From positions 1 through 64,000 of the forward strand of contig NZ_ATVS01000017.1 of assembly GCF_000420845.1 (NCBI RefSeq): 64,000 nt of DNA, given 5' to 3'. A program made the translations under genes and the position numbers. A model generated the notes under the pieces. That model made no database searches. It was not told the origin of the DNA and was given only the letters and a program-made list of their open reading frames with translations. The DNA comes from Butyrivibrio sp. AE3009. GTDB taxonomy: Bacteria; Bacillota; Clostridia; Lachnospirales; Lachnospiraceae. The stretch's first letter is position 1; every line of letters begins with the position of its first letter. Shown piece after piece: positions 1 to 8,715 of the stretch.

Positions 1-380
1 AGAAATTATTATATCTAATTTGTGCTCAAGACATACGAAAGTAATCAAATAGAGGTTCTTAATATGCCTTTAGATGAGTATAATCCCTAATATCTATACC
101 ATTTTGCATTCTTGTGCATATGAAAGCTTCATTATCATTCTCTTTCGTATGCTTTTTCATCTTTCTCAAGACTATTAGCAACAACTTCATGCATACTAAA
201 CGTCTTACATTTGACACTCTTCATATGCACTTATGCAACGAAGCAGCCATAATCTATTCGGCTTAGACTGTGAAATGCATATTAGAAGCAAGTTTCATGA
301 GTGGTTCGTATGCAGCATACAGTAGCCCTGAGCTTTCTATCGTACGCAGCAGGTAAACGGCGACTCTTTGTACCATTTTA
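1..380. other. Left-edge intergenic sequence with no gene
   Basis: No reading frame of useful length or ribosome site is visible on either strand. The stretch holds several short inverted words built on CATACGAAAG (32-41) and CTTTCGTATG (142-151). It lies downstream of the minus-strand LacI gene, and no clear hairpin plus T-run terminator for that gene was found in it. Confidence 0.5.
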
Positions 381-1433
381 TTACATCTGTGTTGATTCTC
401 TGTAAATAAGATCAGTCTCTGTATAGGTTATCCTGTAATTGAGATCAGGCTGCTCAATCCTTGAGATTACAAGGTTGGCAGCTGAATAACCGATTATCTG
501 GCTGTGTATGTGGCTGGTTGAGAGAGAAGGAGACATGATCTTGGACTCGGGGGAATCATCAAAACCGAATATCTTGATATCACGTGGACATTCTATTCCC
601 ATTCTCTTGAGGCCGGATATCAGATCGAGAGCTACAAAATCGTTGGCACAGATAAAGAGTTCGGGCATTTCTTGAATCTTCGTAAGAGCTTCGAATAAGT
701 ATTCTCTATATTCTAATCCGTGAGGATGAACCTCTGTAAGACAATATTTTTCGTCAAAGTTCAGATTATTGATATACATTGCCTCCCTAAAGGCTATGAA
801 TCGCTCGTAGAAAGAACGGCAATGTGTGACCTGGCCTACAAATCCTATCTTGGTAATTCCCTTTTTGCTCATGTCATTAACGACTGTATATATATTGGAA
901 AAATTATCCATGAGCAGAACATCTGCGTTTAATGGTCTCCAGTAGCTTGCAACGGGAGCATCTATCATGAGAACAGGTAATCCAAGGCTGCACAACATTT
1001 CACAATAGGAGTGATCAAACATTTCGATGCATACAATAGCCTTGGTGTTATCCGGTCTGTATGAGAGAGGAAGAGTTCTTGACTCTATATTCTGATGATC
1101 AACCCGGTGCATTGTCAGGCTATAGCCAAGCAGAGAAATTTCATATTGAAATTTATCCAGCATGGTAGAAGCAAAGTGAGAATTATTAAGGAAACTGCCT
1201 GAAAAGAGAGCAATCTCTCCTGAAGCCTTGGGCTGGGAACTGAAAGGATTTGTAATGTCTGAAATGGAATTGGCATAAGAAAATTGCTTGTATCCCATTT
1301 CGATAGCCTTCTCTAAAACTTTCTGTCTGGTAGCTTCGGCTAAAACTCCGGTGTTATTTATAGCCTTGGATACGGTATTTCTGGATACTCCAAGAGCATC
1401 TGCTATATCCTGTAAGGTGACTTTTGCTGGCAT
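381..1433 (-). CDS. LacI/GalR-family transcriptional regulator of the fructan operon
   Basis: Sugar-responsive DNA-binding regulator of about 350 residues. The N-terminal helix-turn-helix starts right after the initiator (VTLQDIADALGVSRNTVSKA, residues about 4-23) and is followed by a periplasmic-binding-protein-like effector domain ending in the usual SxxxxPxLSTSHIHS region. The ATG at 1433 is preferred over an upstream in-frame ATG at 1520 because a GTGGAGA ribosome site sits 7 nt before it and the HTH begins immediately, as is normal in this family. It is divergent from a sugar ABC transporter, GH32 and fructokinase operon, so by inference it represses that operon, probably with a fructose- or sucrose-type inducer. 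Family assignment is secure; the effector is not known from sequence. Confidence 0.93.
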   Translation of the reverse strand: MPAKVTLQDIADALGVSRNTVSKAINNTGVLAEATRQKVLEKAIEMGYKQFSYANSISDITNPFSSQPKASGEIALFSGSFLNNSHFASTMLDKFQYEISLLGYSLTMHRVDHQNIESRTLPLSYRPDNTKAIVCIEMFDHSYCEMLCSLGLPVLMIDAPVASYWRPLNADVLLMDNFSNIYTVVNDMSKKGITKIGFVGQVTHCRSFYERFIAFREAMYINNLNFDEKYCLTEVHPHGLEYREYLFEALTKIQEMPELFICANDFVALDLISGLKRMGIECPRDIKIFGFDDSPESKIMSPSLSTSHIHSQIIGYSAANLVISRIEQPDLNYRITYTETDLIYRESTQM

Positions 1434-1527
1434 AATGTAGTCTCCACTTTCTAAATAAAAGATTAATGTGTCAAAAGATGGGTGTGCCCCAGATAGTAGG
1501 TATTTATGACTTTTTGACACCTATATC

Positions 1528-1556
1528 ATTATAAAATGTAAAAATTAAAGTGTCAA
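1528..1556 (-). promoter_or_regulatory. Consensus promoter of the LacI-family gene
   Basis: On the minus strand TTGACA (1551-1556) and TATAAT (1528-1533) are both perfect and are separated by exactly 17 nt. Transcription would start near 1521, giving a leader of about 88 nt. The phased repeats in the intergenic region overlap the spacer and -35, which points to autoregulation. Confidence 0.75.
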
Positions 1557-1584
1557 ATGTAAATATTAATTGTGCAAATGTAAA
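1535..1584 (+). repeat. Three direct repeats phased at 21 bp between divergent promoters
   Basis: AATGTAAA occurs at 1535-1542, 1556-1563 and 1577-1584, that is exactly every 21 bp (two helical turns). The last two copies share the longer form CAAATGTAAA. They lie between the LacI promoter elements and the -35 box of the transporter operon. By position they are binding sites for a regulator; direct rather than inverted arrangement is unusual for LacI proteins. Confidence 0.6.
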
Positions 1585-1593
1585 ATAATTATG

Positions 1594-1622
1594 TTGACAG
1601 CTGAAAATATGGGTGCTATATT
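1594..1622 (+). promoter_or_regulatory. Promoter of the fructan transporter operon
   Basis: TTGACA (1594-1599), a 17-nt spacer and TATATT (1617-1622) form a near-consensus housekeeping promoter. The predicted start point, near 1629, falls inside the operator-like sequence that follows. Confidence 0.75.
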
Positions 1623-1657
1623 TTACATATGCAAATGAAAATTATGCAAATGTAAAA
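1621..1657. promoter_or_regulatory. Operator-like inverted repeat covering the transcription start
   Basis: TTTTACAT (1621-1628) is the inverse of ATGTAAAA (1650-1657), and GCAAATGAAA (1631-1640) and GCAAATGTAAA (1646-1656) lie between as direct copies 15 bp apart. The same core word occurs in the upstream phased repeats. Location over +1 is that expected for a repressor site. Confidence 0.55.
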
Positions 1658-1672
1658 CTTGGGAGGGGCTAC

Positions 1673-2593
1673 ATGAACACAAAGGTAAAAGATAATTCGA
1701 TGCATAACACCCTGATATATGTTAAACAGCATTGGCAACTATATGTGTTCTTTCTCGGGCCAGCACTGTTACTGACAATAGTGTTCAGGTACATTCCGAT
1801 GGGAGGCATTCTGATTGCTTTCCAGAAATACAACCCATTTAAAGGAATATTGGGGAGTGAATGGGTAGGACTTAAGTATTTCGAACAGTTCTTATCATCA
1901 CCCGATTTTATGCAATATCTTGCAAATACACTTAAACTGAGTATTTTTGGTCTGTTATGGGGATTTCCAATGCCGATAATACTGGCGCTTCTACTTAACA
2001 GGATTGCCAGTAGCAGGATCAAGCAGAAGATACAGCTTGTTCTGTATATGCCTAACTTCATATCTGTCATAGTCCTCTGTGGTATGGTCAGGATTCTTTT
2101 ATCGGTTACAGGACCATTCAATATGCTTTTGGGAACGAACATCAACTTTTTGACAATCCCTGCAGCATTCAGACCAATCTACATCATAAGTGGTATCTGG
2201 CAGGGCGCCGGCTGGGCATCGATCATGTACACAGCAGCTCTTTCAAATGCCAGCAAGGAACTCAAAGAGGCAGCTCAGATTGATGGAGCCAATATCTGGC
2301 AACAGATCAAGGCAGTAGAGTGGCCGGCTATCAAGGATATGGTAGTTATCCAATTCATCCTTCAGGCAGGAAACATTATGAGTATCGGCTTTGAAAAGGC
2401 CTATGCACTTCAGTCAGATATGAACCTTGCTTCATCTGAGATCATAGCTACTTATGTTTACAAAAAAGGTCTTTTGAATGGTGATTACAGTTATTCAACA
2501 GCGGTTGGATTATTTAATACGATCGTAAATGTAATTCTTCTCATAGTGGTTAATAAGGTTGTTGAGAAGCTTAACGACGGTCAGGGACTATAA
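1673..2593 (+). CDS. Carbohydrate ABC transporter permease, LplB type
   Basis: Inner-membrane permease of a binding-protein-dependent oligosaccharide importer, about 306 residues with six predicted membrane segments. The EAA loop is visible as ELKEAAQIDGAN around residues 200-212, the site that docks the ATPase. The ATG at 1673 follows GGGAGGGG by 4-5 nt and is preferred to an ATG at 1613 that overlaps the promoter -10 region. It is the first gene of an operon with a second permease, a binding lipoprotein and fructan catabolic enzymes. No ATPase is encoded nearby; such systems normally share an MsmK/UgpC-type ATPase encoded elsewhere, which is family knowledge rather than something seen here. 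Confidence 0.93.
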   Translation: MNTKVKDNSMHNTLIYVKQHWQLYVFFLGPALLLTIVFRYIPMGGILIAFQKYNPFKGILGSEWVGLKYFEQFLSSPDFMQYLANTLKLSIFGLLWGFPMPIILALLLNRIASSRIKQKIQLVLYMPNFISVIVLCGMVRILLSVTGPFNMLLGTNINFLTIPAAFRPIYIISGIWQGAGWASIMYTAALSNASKELKEAAQIDGANIWQQIKAVEWPAIKDMVVIQFILQAGNIMSIGFEKAYALQSDMNLASSEIIATYVYKKGLLNGDYSYSTAVGLFNTIVNVILLIVVNKVVEKLNDGQGL

Positions 2594-2605
2594 GGGGGGA
2601 GCGAA

Positions 2606-3520
2606 ATGCAACAGACAGTAAATATTAAAAAAAGCGAATTTGCCAGAGCTTCCATTGGAGATAAAGCATTTCTTTTGGTTGGTGATATTCTCCTTGCAGC
2701 CTTTGTAATGGCTATCATAGGCCCTGTAGTTTATATTATTGTAGCTTCCTTCATGGATCCTATAACACTTCAGAACAAGGGAATAGTATTTGATTTCAGC
2801 AAATGGACTCTTACAGCTTATGAGAGAGTTATGACCAATTCTCAGATATGGATTGGATTTAGAAATGCAATTATATATTCCGTATTATTTGCGGTTATTT
2901 CTGTATTCATAACACTTTTGTGTGCGTATCCAATGTCAAGAGATGATTTTAAAGGCAAGAAGTTTTTTAACGCAATCTTTATTATCACAATGTTCTTTGG
3001 CGGAGGACTGATTCCTACATACCTTCTTATCAGTAACATGGGACTTCTTGATACCATGTGGGCTGTAATTCTTCCGGGATCATTTAGCGTATGGAACATG
3101 ATCATCGCAAGAACTTACTACAAAGGTATTCCAAGCGAACTTAGAGAAGCTGCTGATGTGGACGGAGCTAATGAATTGGTGTTCTTCTTCAGAATACTTC
3201 TTCCTGTGTGCACACCACTTATAGCAGTGCTGATATTGTGGCAGTTTGTAGGAATGTGGAACAGCTACTTTGATGCAATGATCTATCTGAATTCAGCAGA
3301 TAAGCAGCCTCTTCAGTTGGTGCTTAGGGCTATTCTCATCCAGAATGAACCAGATCCGGGAATGATAGCAGATATGCAGAGTACAGCTCAGAGAGCACAG
3401 CTTGCAGAACTTCTTAAATATGCAACCATCATTATTTCAAGCTTACCGCTTATAGTAATGTATCCATTCTTCCAGAAGTATTTTGATTCAGGAATCATGG
3501 TTGGTTCAGTTAAAGGCTGA
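2606..3520 (+). CDS. Carbohydrate ABC transporter permease, LplC/YtcP type
   Basis: Second permease of the importer, 304 residues, with six hydrophobic segments and an EAA loop (ELREAADVDGAN, about residues 178-190). The final residues (FFQKYFDSGIMVGSVKG) are the typical C-terminus of the LplC/YtcP group. It starts 12 nt after the first permease behind a strong GGGGGGAG ribosome site, so the two are co-translated. Together they should form a heterodimeric channel for a di- or oligosaccharide; the neighbouring GH32 and fructokinase suggest a fructose-containing substrate. Confidence 0.93.
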   Translation: MQQTVNIKKSEFARASIGDKAFLLVGDILLAAFVMAIIGPVVYIIVASFMDPITLQNKGIVFDFSKWTLTAYERVMTNSQIWIGFRNAIIYSVLFAVISVFITLLCAYPMSRDDFKGKKFFNAIFIITMFFGGGLIPTYLLISNMGLLDTMWAVILPGSFSVWNMIIARTYYKGIPSELREAADVDGANELVFFFRILLPVCTPLIAVLILWQFVGMWNSYFDAMIYLNSADKQPLQLVLRAILIQNEPDPGMIADMQSTAQRAQLAELLKYATIIISSLPLIVMYPFFQKYFDSGIMVGSVKG

Positions 3521-3589
3521 GAGGTTTAAACAATCAGAACTTCCCCTGGCAACAGGAGATAATAAAGAATTTTTATAAGGAGAGGAAAA

Positions 3590-5242
3590 ATGAAAAAGAC
3601 GACAACAAAGCTATTTTCAGCAGCACTTGTTCTTGCAATGTCAGCCAGTGTTCTGACAGGTTGCGGAAAAGGTGCTTCAAGCAGTGGGGCAGCATCAGTT
3701 TCAGCGGATGATATCAGCTTTCCGATGGAAAACAAGGTTACTATCACAGGTACAATCAGCTATCCGTCAGGAACTGAGTCAGAGCCTAACAACAGAACAA
3801 TCTTCAAGAGACTTGAGGAAGAGACAAACGTACATGTTGACTGGACAGCTATTTCAAGTGATCAGTGGGGCGACAAGATCAAGCTCAACATGGCTAACAA
3901 GAACACACTTACAGATTTTGTATTTAATGCAGGCTTTAGTAACTCAGACCTTATCAGATATGCTGATCAGGGAGTTATCCTTCCTGTAGAAGAGTACATT
4001 GACAACAACATGCCTAACCTTAAGGCAGTATTTGATAAGTATCCAGAGTACCGCACAATGTGTGAGGACTCCGAGGGACACATCTGGGCACTTCCATGGA
4101 TTGAGCAGCTTGGTTCTAACAAGACAGCTATCCAGACAGTAGGTAATAACTTCACTTACATCAACAAGAAATGGCTTGATTTCCTCGGACTTCAGACACC
4201 TACAACAGTTGATGAATTCGAAGAAGTACTTAAGGCATTCAAGGAGCATGCTTCAGAGCTTCAGGCTGAGTTTGGTATTGAGGGTGACATCATTCCTATG
4301 TCATGCATCATGAACGATCAGGATCCAAGCCTTCTTATTAACGGCTTTGGCGAAGGTTACGGTGACAATGATATCGGACAGCACATTGCAGTTACAGATG
4401 ACAAGAAGGTTATCTGCACAGCAACACAGGAAGGTTTCAAGTCAGGTATGCAGTGGCTTCATAAGCTCTATGAAGAGGGACTTATCGATCCTGAGTGCTT
4501 CACACAGGACTGGTCAACTTATGTAGCTAAGGGTAAGTCACACAGATATGGTGTTTGCTTTACATGGGACGTAGCTAACATTGATAACCTTGAAGATTTC
4601 GTTCCACTTGCAGCTCTTAAGGCTGATGTTAAGAATGTAACTCCTATGAACAGCTCTTTCACATCAGGTTTTGACCGTGGCAGATGCGTTGTAACTTCTA
4701 AGTGTGAGAACCCTGCATTCGTATGTGCTTGGCTTGATAAGATGTATGATCCATTCCAGTCACCACAGAACAACTGGGGAACATATGGCGAGGATGATGA
4801 GTTTGATATCTTCGAGCTTTCAACAAATGCAAACGGCGACAAGATGCTTAAGCATGCACCTCTTGGCGATGCTTCTCCTGTTGAAGTTCGTGAGGCTGAG
4901 TGTGTTGGTGGTCCTCTTGCAATCCTTGATGAGTACTACGGCGTATATGTTACATGCCCTGATGATGCGCAGTATCGTCTTGACTGGATCAAGGAGTACT
5001 ATACAAACGATATGAACTGCAAGTATGTATATCCTAACGTATTTATGACAGCTGAGGATACAGAGGCTCTTACAACTATCCAGACAGATCTTATCAGCTA
5101 TATCAACTCCAGCAGAAGTAACTTCGTTATGAACGGTCTTACAGATGCTGAGTGGGATGAGTATCTCAAGCAGGTTAATGCATATGGCCTTGATGAGTAT
5201 CTCTCTATCTACCAGAAGTATTTTGATCAGTTCTATGATTAA
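3590..5242 (+). CDS. Extracellular solute-binding lipoprotein for oligosaccharide
   Basis: 550-residue substrate-binding lipoprotein. The signal peptide ends in a lipobox LTGC with Cys25 as the lipidation site, followed by a Ser/Ala-rich linker and a large type of binding domain characteristic of LplA-like partners of LplBC permeases. AAGGAGAGG precedes the ATG. It should capture fructo-oligosaccharide or sucrose outside the cell and deliver it to the two upstream permeases. A strong intrinsic terminator follows at once, so the transport part of the operon can be expressed more highly than the catabolic part. Confidence 0.92.
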   Translation: MKKTTTKLFSAALVLAMSASVLTGCGKGASSSGAASVSADDISFPMENKVTITGTISYPSGTESEPNNRTIFKRLEEETNVHVDWTAISSDQWGDKIKLNMANKNTLTDFVFNAGFSNSDLIRYADQGVILPVEEYIDNNMPNLKAVFDKYPEYRTMCEDSEGHIWALPWIEQLGSNKTAIQTVGNNFTYINKKWLDFLGLQTPTTVDEFEEVLKAFKEHASELQAEFGIEGDIIPMSCIMNDQDPSLLINGFGEGYGDNDIGQHIAVTDDKKVICTATQEGFKSGMQWLHKLYEEGLIDPECFTQDWSTYVAKGKSHRYGVCFTWDVANIDNLEDFVPLAALKADVKNVTPMNSSFTSGFDRGRCVVTSKCENPAFVCAWLDKMYDPFQSPQNNWGTYGEDDEFDIFELSTNANGDKMLKHAPLGDASPVEVREAECVGGPLAILDEYYGVYVTCPDDAQYRLDWIKEYYTNDMNCKYVYPNVFMTAEDTEALTTIQTDLISYINSSRSNFVMNGLTDAEWDEYLKQVNAYGLDEYLSIYQKYFDQFYD

Positions 5243-5262
5243 TTCATATAACCGGAAAGGCA

Positions 5263-5289
5263 GGGAGGAGATTTTCTCCTCCCTTTTTT
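5263..5289 (+). terminator. Intra-operon intrinsic terminator
   Basis: GGGAGGAG (5263-5270), loop ATTTT and CTCCTCCC (5276-5283) are followed directly by a run of six T. It separates the binding protein from the GH32 and kinase genes. Confidence 0.88.
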
Positions 5290-5294
5290 AAAAA

Positions 5295-6129
5295 ATGAAA
5301 AGAAAAGTTGCCATAATTGCAGCACTTCTTGCATGTATGCTCACAGGATGTGCTGATAGCCAAAATGCAGATACTCTTTTTCCAAGGGCTGAGGACAGTT
5401 ATGTTGGAGATGTAATGGCTCTTTCAGAAGAAAATGGAGTATGCCTGAATTATTTATATGAAACAGATCATAACGGTGTGGGCTATCATCCCATTCATCG
5501 TTTTTATACCAAGGATTTTTTAAGCTTTGAGGATAAAGGAGAAGTTCTTCCTTTTGCAGAGGATTCAGAAATACAGGATCTTGCAGTAGGAACCGGTTCT
5601 TTTATCAGGGATGAACAGGGAAACTATCACTGTTTCTACACAGGACATAATGATTACTACGACACATATGGACTGGATAAAGAATGTGTGTTACATGCTA
5701 CAAGTAAAGATAACAAAAGCTTTACCAAAGACTATGACAATATAATTCATGCACCAAAAGGGTATAGTACAAACGATTTTCGTGATCCGCAGGTTTACAG
5801 AACCGATGATGGATATCTGATGCTTGTGGGAGCAAGAAAAGAAAACGAGAGCGCTATAGTATATTACGAGTCACAGGATTTAGAGAACTGGACTTTTAAG
5901 GGAGATTTCTATACCAGTCGGGATCTGTATTTTATGGAATGCCCGGATGTCTTCCAAATGGGAGATAAGTATTTATCATATAGATGTTGTGGTTGAAAAA
6001 GATATTGTAGTTATTTATGCAGATGGAATAAAAGCTCTGTCAAACAGAATTTATGCAGCTGTGGGAGCGGATTGGAAAATTGAGCTTACAGATGCTTTGG
6101 CAGAAAATGTAATGATTTACGGTAAGTGA
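5295..6129 (+). pseudogene. GH32-like beta-fructosidase lipoprotein, internal deletion and frameshift
   Basis: The first part (5295-5996) codes for a lipoprotein (LTGC, Cys19) with five-bladed propeller features of GH32: FRDPQVY and MECPDVF correspond to the RDP motif and the EC acid/base motif. Right after MECPDVFQMGDKY the frame breaks near 5965-5985 and a different frame (5980-6129) carries DVVVEKDIVVIYADG...DALAENVMIYGK, which is the kind of sequence at the end of a GH32 beta-sandwich. Both halves belong to one ancestral gene, but the middle, roughly the last propeller blade and most of the sandwich, is missing. No proper ribosome site lies before the ATG; the upstream bases are the terminator. 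A surface fructanase has probably been lost. Confidence 0.8.
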
Positions 6130-6137
6130 GGATAGAA

Positions 6138-7619
6138 ATGAGTGATAAGTTAAACAAAGCACGTGAATATGAAGAGAAAAAGGAAAAGATGATTGCCCCT
6201 GAAATGAGGCCTCTTTTTCATCTGACACCAAGATGTGGATGGATGAATGATCCTAACGGTTTTAGCCTTTATAAGGGTGAATACCATCTCTTTTATCAGT
6301 ATTATCCATATGAGACAGTATGGGGACCTATGCACTGGGGACATGCGGTTAGTAAGGATCTGATCACATGGGAGTATTATCCTGCTGCTATAGCTCCTGA
6401 TATGGAATATGACAAGAACGGTTGCTTTTCAGGTAGTGCCATTGAAATGGAAGATGGCAGACAACTTCTGGTGTACACAGGAGTTCAGAAAATGGAAGAT
6501 GAAGATGGCAACATCAGAGAGGTTCAGACCCAGTGTGTTGCTTTTGGTGACGGCAAGGATTATGAGAAGTATGCCAATAATCCTGTAATTGACAGTACTA
6601 TGCTTCCTGAGGGCGCCGGCAAATATGACTTCAGAGACCCTAAGGTATGGCGTGAAAATGGCAAATATTACATAGTAGTTGGCAATAAAACTGAGGATAT
6701 CGATGGACAGATATTACAGTTTGTAAGTGATGACGGTATTAACTGGTCCTACGATAAGACTGTTATCAGGAACAACCACAGATTCGGTGTAATGTGGGAG
6801 TGCCCTGATTACTTTAACCACGATGGCAAGCAGGTCCTTCTCACAAGCCCTCAGGATATGCTCCCTGAAGAGCTTGAGTTCCACAACGGAAACGGAACCT
6901 TGTGTGTGATAGGAAGTATCGATGAAAATGGAGAATTCTGCGAAGAAAACTGTCAGGCTGTTGACTATGGTATTGATTTTTATGCGCCACAGACAATCAA
7001 GACTCCTGATGGACGAAGAGTCATGATCGGCTGGATGCAGAACTGGGATACATGCGGAATCAGGCGCGATGACTTCCCATGGTTTGGCCAGATGAGTATT
7101 CCAAGGGAAATAACTATTAAGGATAACAGACTTATTCAGTGGCCTGCCAGAGAGATAGAGAATTATTACGGCAAAAGAATCAGCAGACAGAATGTACTTA
7201 TTTCTGATAGTGCTTCACTTTCAAGTATTGAGGGCAGATGCGTAGATATGACAGTAAGAGTCAGATCTACACAGGCAGAACTTTCATATAAAAAATTTGA
7301 AATTCGTTTTGCTGATAATGGCAAGGCTTATTCAACGATTGAATATGATCCTGTTGACAATATTGTTAAGATAGACAGAAAGCATTCAGGAAGCAGAAGA
7401 GCCATTGTTCATCAGAGAAGATGTAAGGTTGCAGGAAATAAGGGTGAGATTTCACTTAGACTTGTTCTTGACAGATACAGCATGGAGCTCTTCATCAATA
7501 ATGGACAGCAGGTAATGTCTATGGTGATCCTTACAGATGTCAGAGCTGAAGGTATCAGTTTTAAGGCAGTTGGAGAACTTCTTATGGATGTTACTATGTA
7601 TGAAATTGAGAGGAAATAA
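6138..7619 (+). CDS. scrB: Cytoplasmic GH32 beta-fructosidase / sucrose(-6-phosphate) hydrolase
   Basis: Hydrolyses terminal beta-fructosyl bonds of sucrose or short fructans. About 493 residues without a signal peptide. GH32 signatures are complete: WMNDPNG with nucleophile Asp38, FRDP with transition-state Asp167, and WECPDYF with acid/base Glu221, followed by a C-terminal beta-sandwich. The ATG at 6138 has TGAGGA 5 nt upstream; a GTG at 6126 is less likely. No PTS component is nearby, and the transporter is ABC type, so unphosphorylated sucrose or kestose is the more likely substrate. The gene ends 3 nt before the fructokinase. Confidence 0.92.
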   Translation: MSDKLNKAREYEEKKEKMIAPEMRPLFHLTPRCGWMNDPNGFSLYKGEYHLFYQYYPYETVWGPMHWGHAVSKDLITWEYYPAAIAPDMEYDKNGCFSGSAIEMEDGRQLLVYTGVQKMEDEDGNIREVQTQCVAFGDGKDYEKYANNPVIDSTMLPEGAGKYDFRDPKVWRENGKYYIVVGNKTEDIDGQILQFVSDDGINWSYDKTVIRNNHRFGVMWECPDYFNHDGKQVLLTSPQDMLPEELEFHNGNGTLCVIGSIDENGEFCEENCQAVDYGIDFYAPQTIKTPDGRRVMIGWMQNWDTCGIRRDDFPWFGQMSIPREITIKDNRLIQWPAREIENYYGKRISRQNVLISDSASLSSIEGRCVDMTVRVRSTQAELSYKKFEIRFADNGKAYSTIEYDPVDNIVKIDRKHSGSRRAIVHQRRCKVAGNKGEISLRLVLDRYSMELFINNGQQVMSMVILTDVRAEGISFKAVGELLMDVTMYEIERK

Positions 7620-7622
7620 CTT

Positions 7623-8588
7623 ATGAAAAAAGATGTAGTTGCGCTGGGGGAGTTGCTTATTGATTTTACAGGAAGCGGAGACAGCAACCAGGGAAATCCT
7701 TTATTTGAGGCTAATCCGGGCGGAGCGCCCTGTAATGTGCTGTCAATGCTTCAGAATTTAGGTAACAGCACAGCTTTTATCGGCAAGGTTGGAAACGACT
7801 TTTTTGGGAGAATGTTAAAAGAGAGAATTGAAAAGCAGGGTATAGACTCTACCGGACTTGTCTTTGACGAGGAGGTAAATACTACCCTTGCATTTGTAAA
7901 CAAGCTTCCAAATGGAGACAGAGATTTTTCTTTTTACAGAAAGCCCGGAGCAGACATGATGCTGACAGCAGAGGATGTTGAGAAGAATGCTGATCTTATC
8001 AGGAATGCAGATGTATTTCATCTTGGAACACTGTCAATGACAGACGAACCTGCAAAAGAGGCAACTGTCAGAGCTGTTACTATAGCTAAAGAGAGCGGAG
8101 CAGTCATATCTTTTGATCCAAATTACAGAGAACCTTTATGGAAGAACGTAGACGATGCAATAGATGCTATGAAATATGGCTTTGAAAACTGTGATATCCT
8201 GAAAATTTCAGATAATGAGATTGAGCTTTTTACAGGCCTTAAGGATATAGAGGCAGGAGCAAGGAAAATAAAGAGAGACTTTGGTATTCCAATCGTGTTT
8301 GCCACACTTGGACCTGAAGGAAGTATAGCTCTTTACAAAGATATGGTGATCAAAAAAGACGGGTACAGAAATCCTGCTACTATAGAGACTACAGGAGCAG
8401 GCGATACCTTCTGTGCCTGTGTCATAGATTACATCCACAGAAACGGACTGGATAATCTGACAAAAGACGGATTATTTGAATGCCTGTCGTTTGCAAACGC
8501 TGCGGCATCTATTATAACCACCAGAAAAGGTGCACTTTCTGTAATGCCAACCCAAGAAGAAATAACAGCTTTTCTAACAAACAAGTAA
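7623..8588 (+). CDS. scrK: Fructokinase, PfkB/ribokinase family
   Basis: ATP-dependent sugar kinase of 321 residues that should phosphorylate the fructose released by the preceding GH32 enzyme to fructose-6-phosphate. The PfkB N-terminal motif (NPGGAPCNV, about residues 31-39) and the catalytic anion-hole motif ETTGAGDTF (Asp about 261) are present. It starts behind AGAGGAAATAACTT, 3 nt after the GH32 stop, so the two are translationally linked. Sequence alone does not exclude 2-keto-3-deoxygluconate or another furanose, but context makes fructose the best call. Confidence 0.88.
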   Translation: MKKDVVALGELLIDFTGSGDSNQGNPLFEANPGGAPCNVLSMLQNLGNSTAFIGKVGNDFFGRMLKERIEKQGIDSTGLVFDEEVNTTLAFVNKLPNGDRDFSFYRKPGADMMLTAEDVEKNADLIRNADVFHLGTLSMTDEPAKEATVRAVTIAKESGAVISFDPNYREPLWKNVDDAIDAMKYGFENCDILKISDNEIELFTGLKDIEAGARKIKRDFGIPIVFATLGPEGSIALYKDMVIKKDGYRNPATIETTGAGDTFCACVIDYIHRNGLDNLTKDGLFECLSFANAAASIITTRKGALSVMPTQEEITAFLTNK

Positions 8589-8610
8589 TGATAAGAACAA
8601 AGAATATGCG

Positions 8611-8656
8611 AAAAGGGACTCCTCCAAGATGATTAAATCATCTTGGAGGAGTCCCC
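8611..8656. terminator. Long perfect hairpin between convergent genes
   Basis: A 20-bp perfect stem, 8615-8634 against 8636-8655, closes on an almost absent loop. On the minus strand the stem is followed by TTTT, so it best terminates the large minus-strand gene, and it may act in both directions. Confidence 0.8.
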
Positions 8657-8715
8657 TTGTGTTAAATAGTATACAGCATTATATTGACAGTATGTACCGG
8701 GTAGTGGGAAGATGT

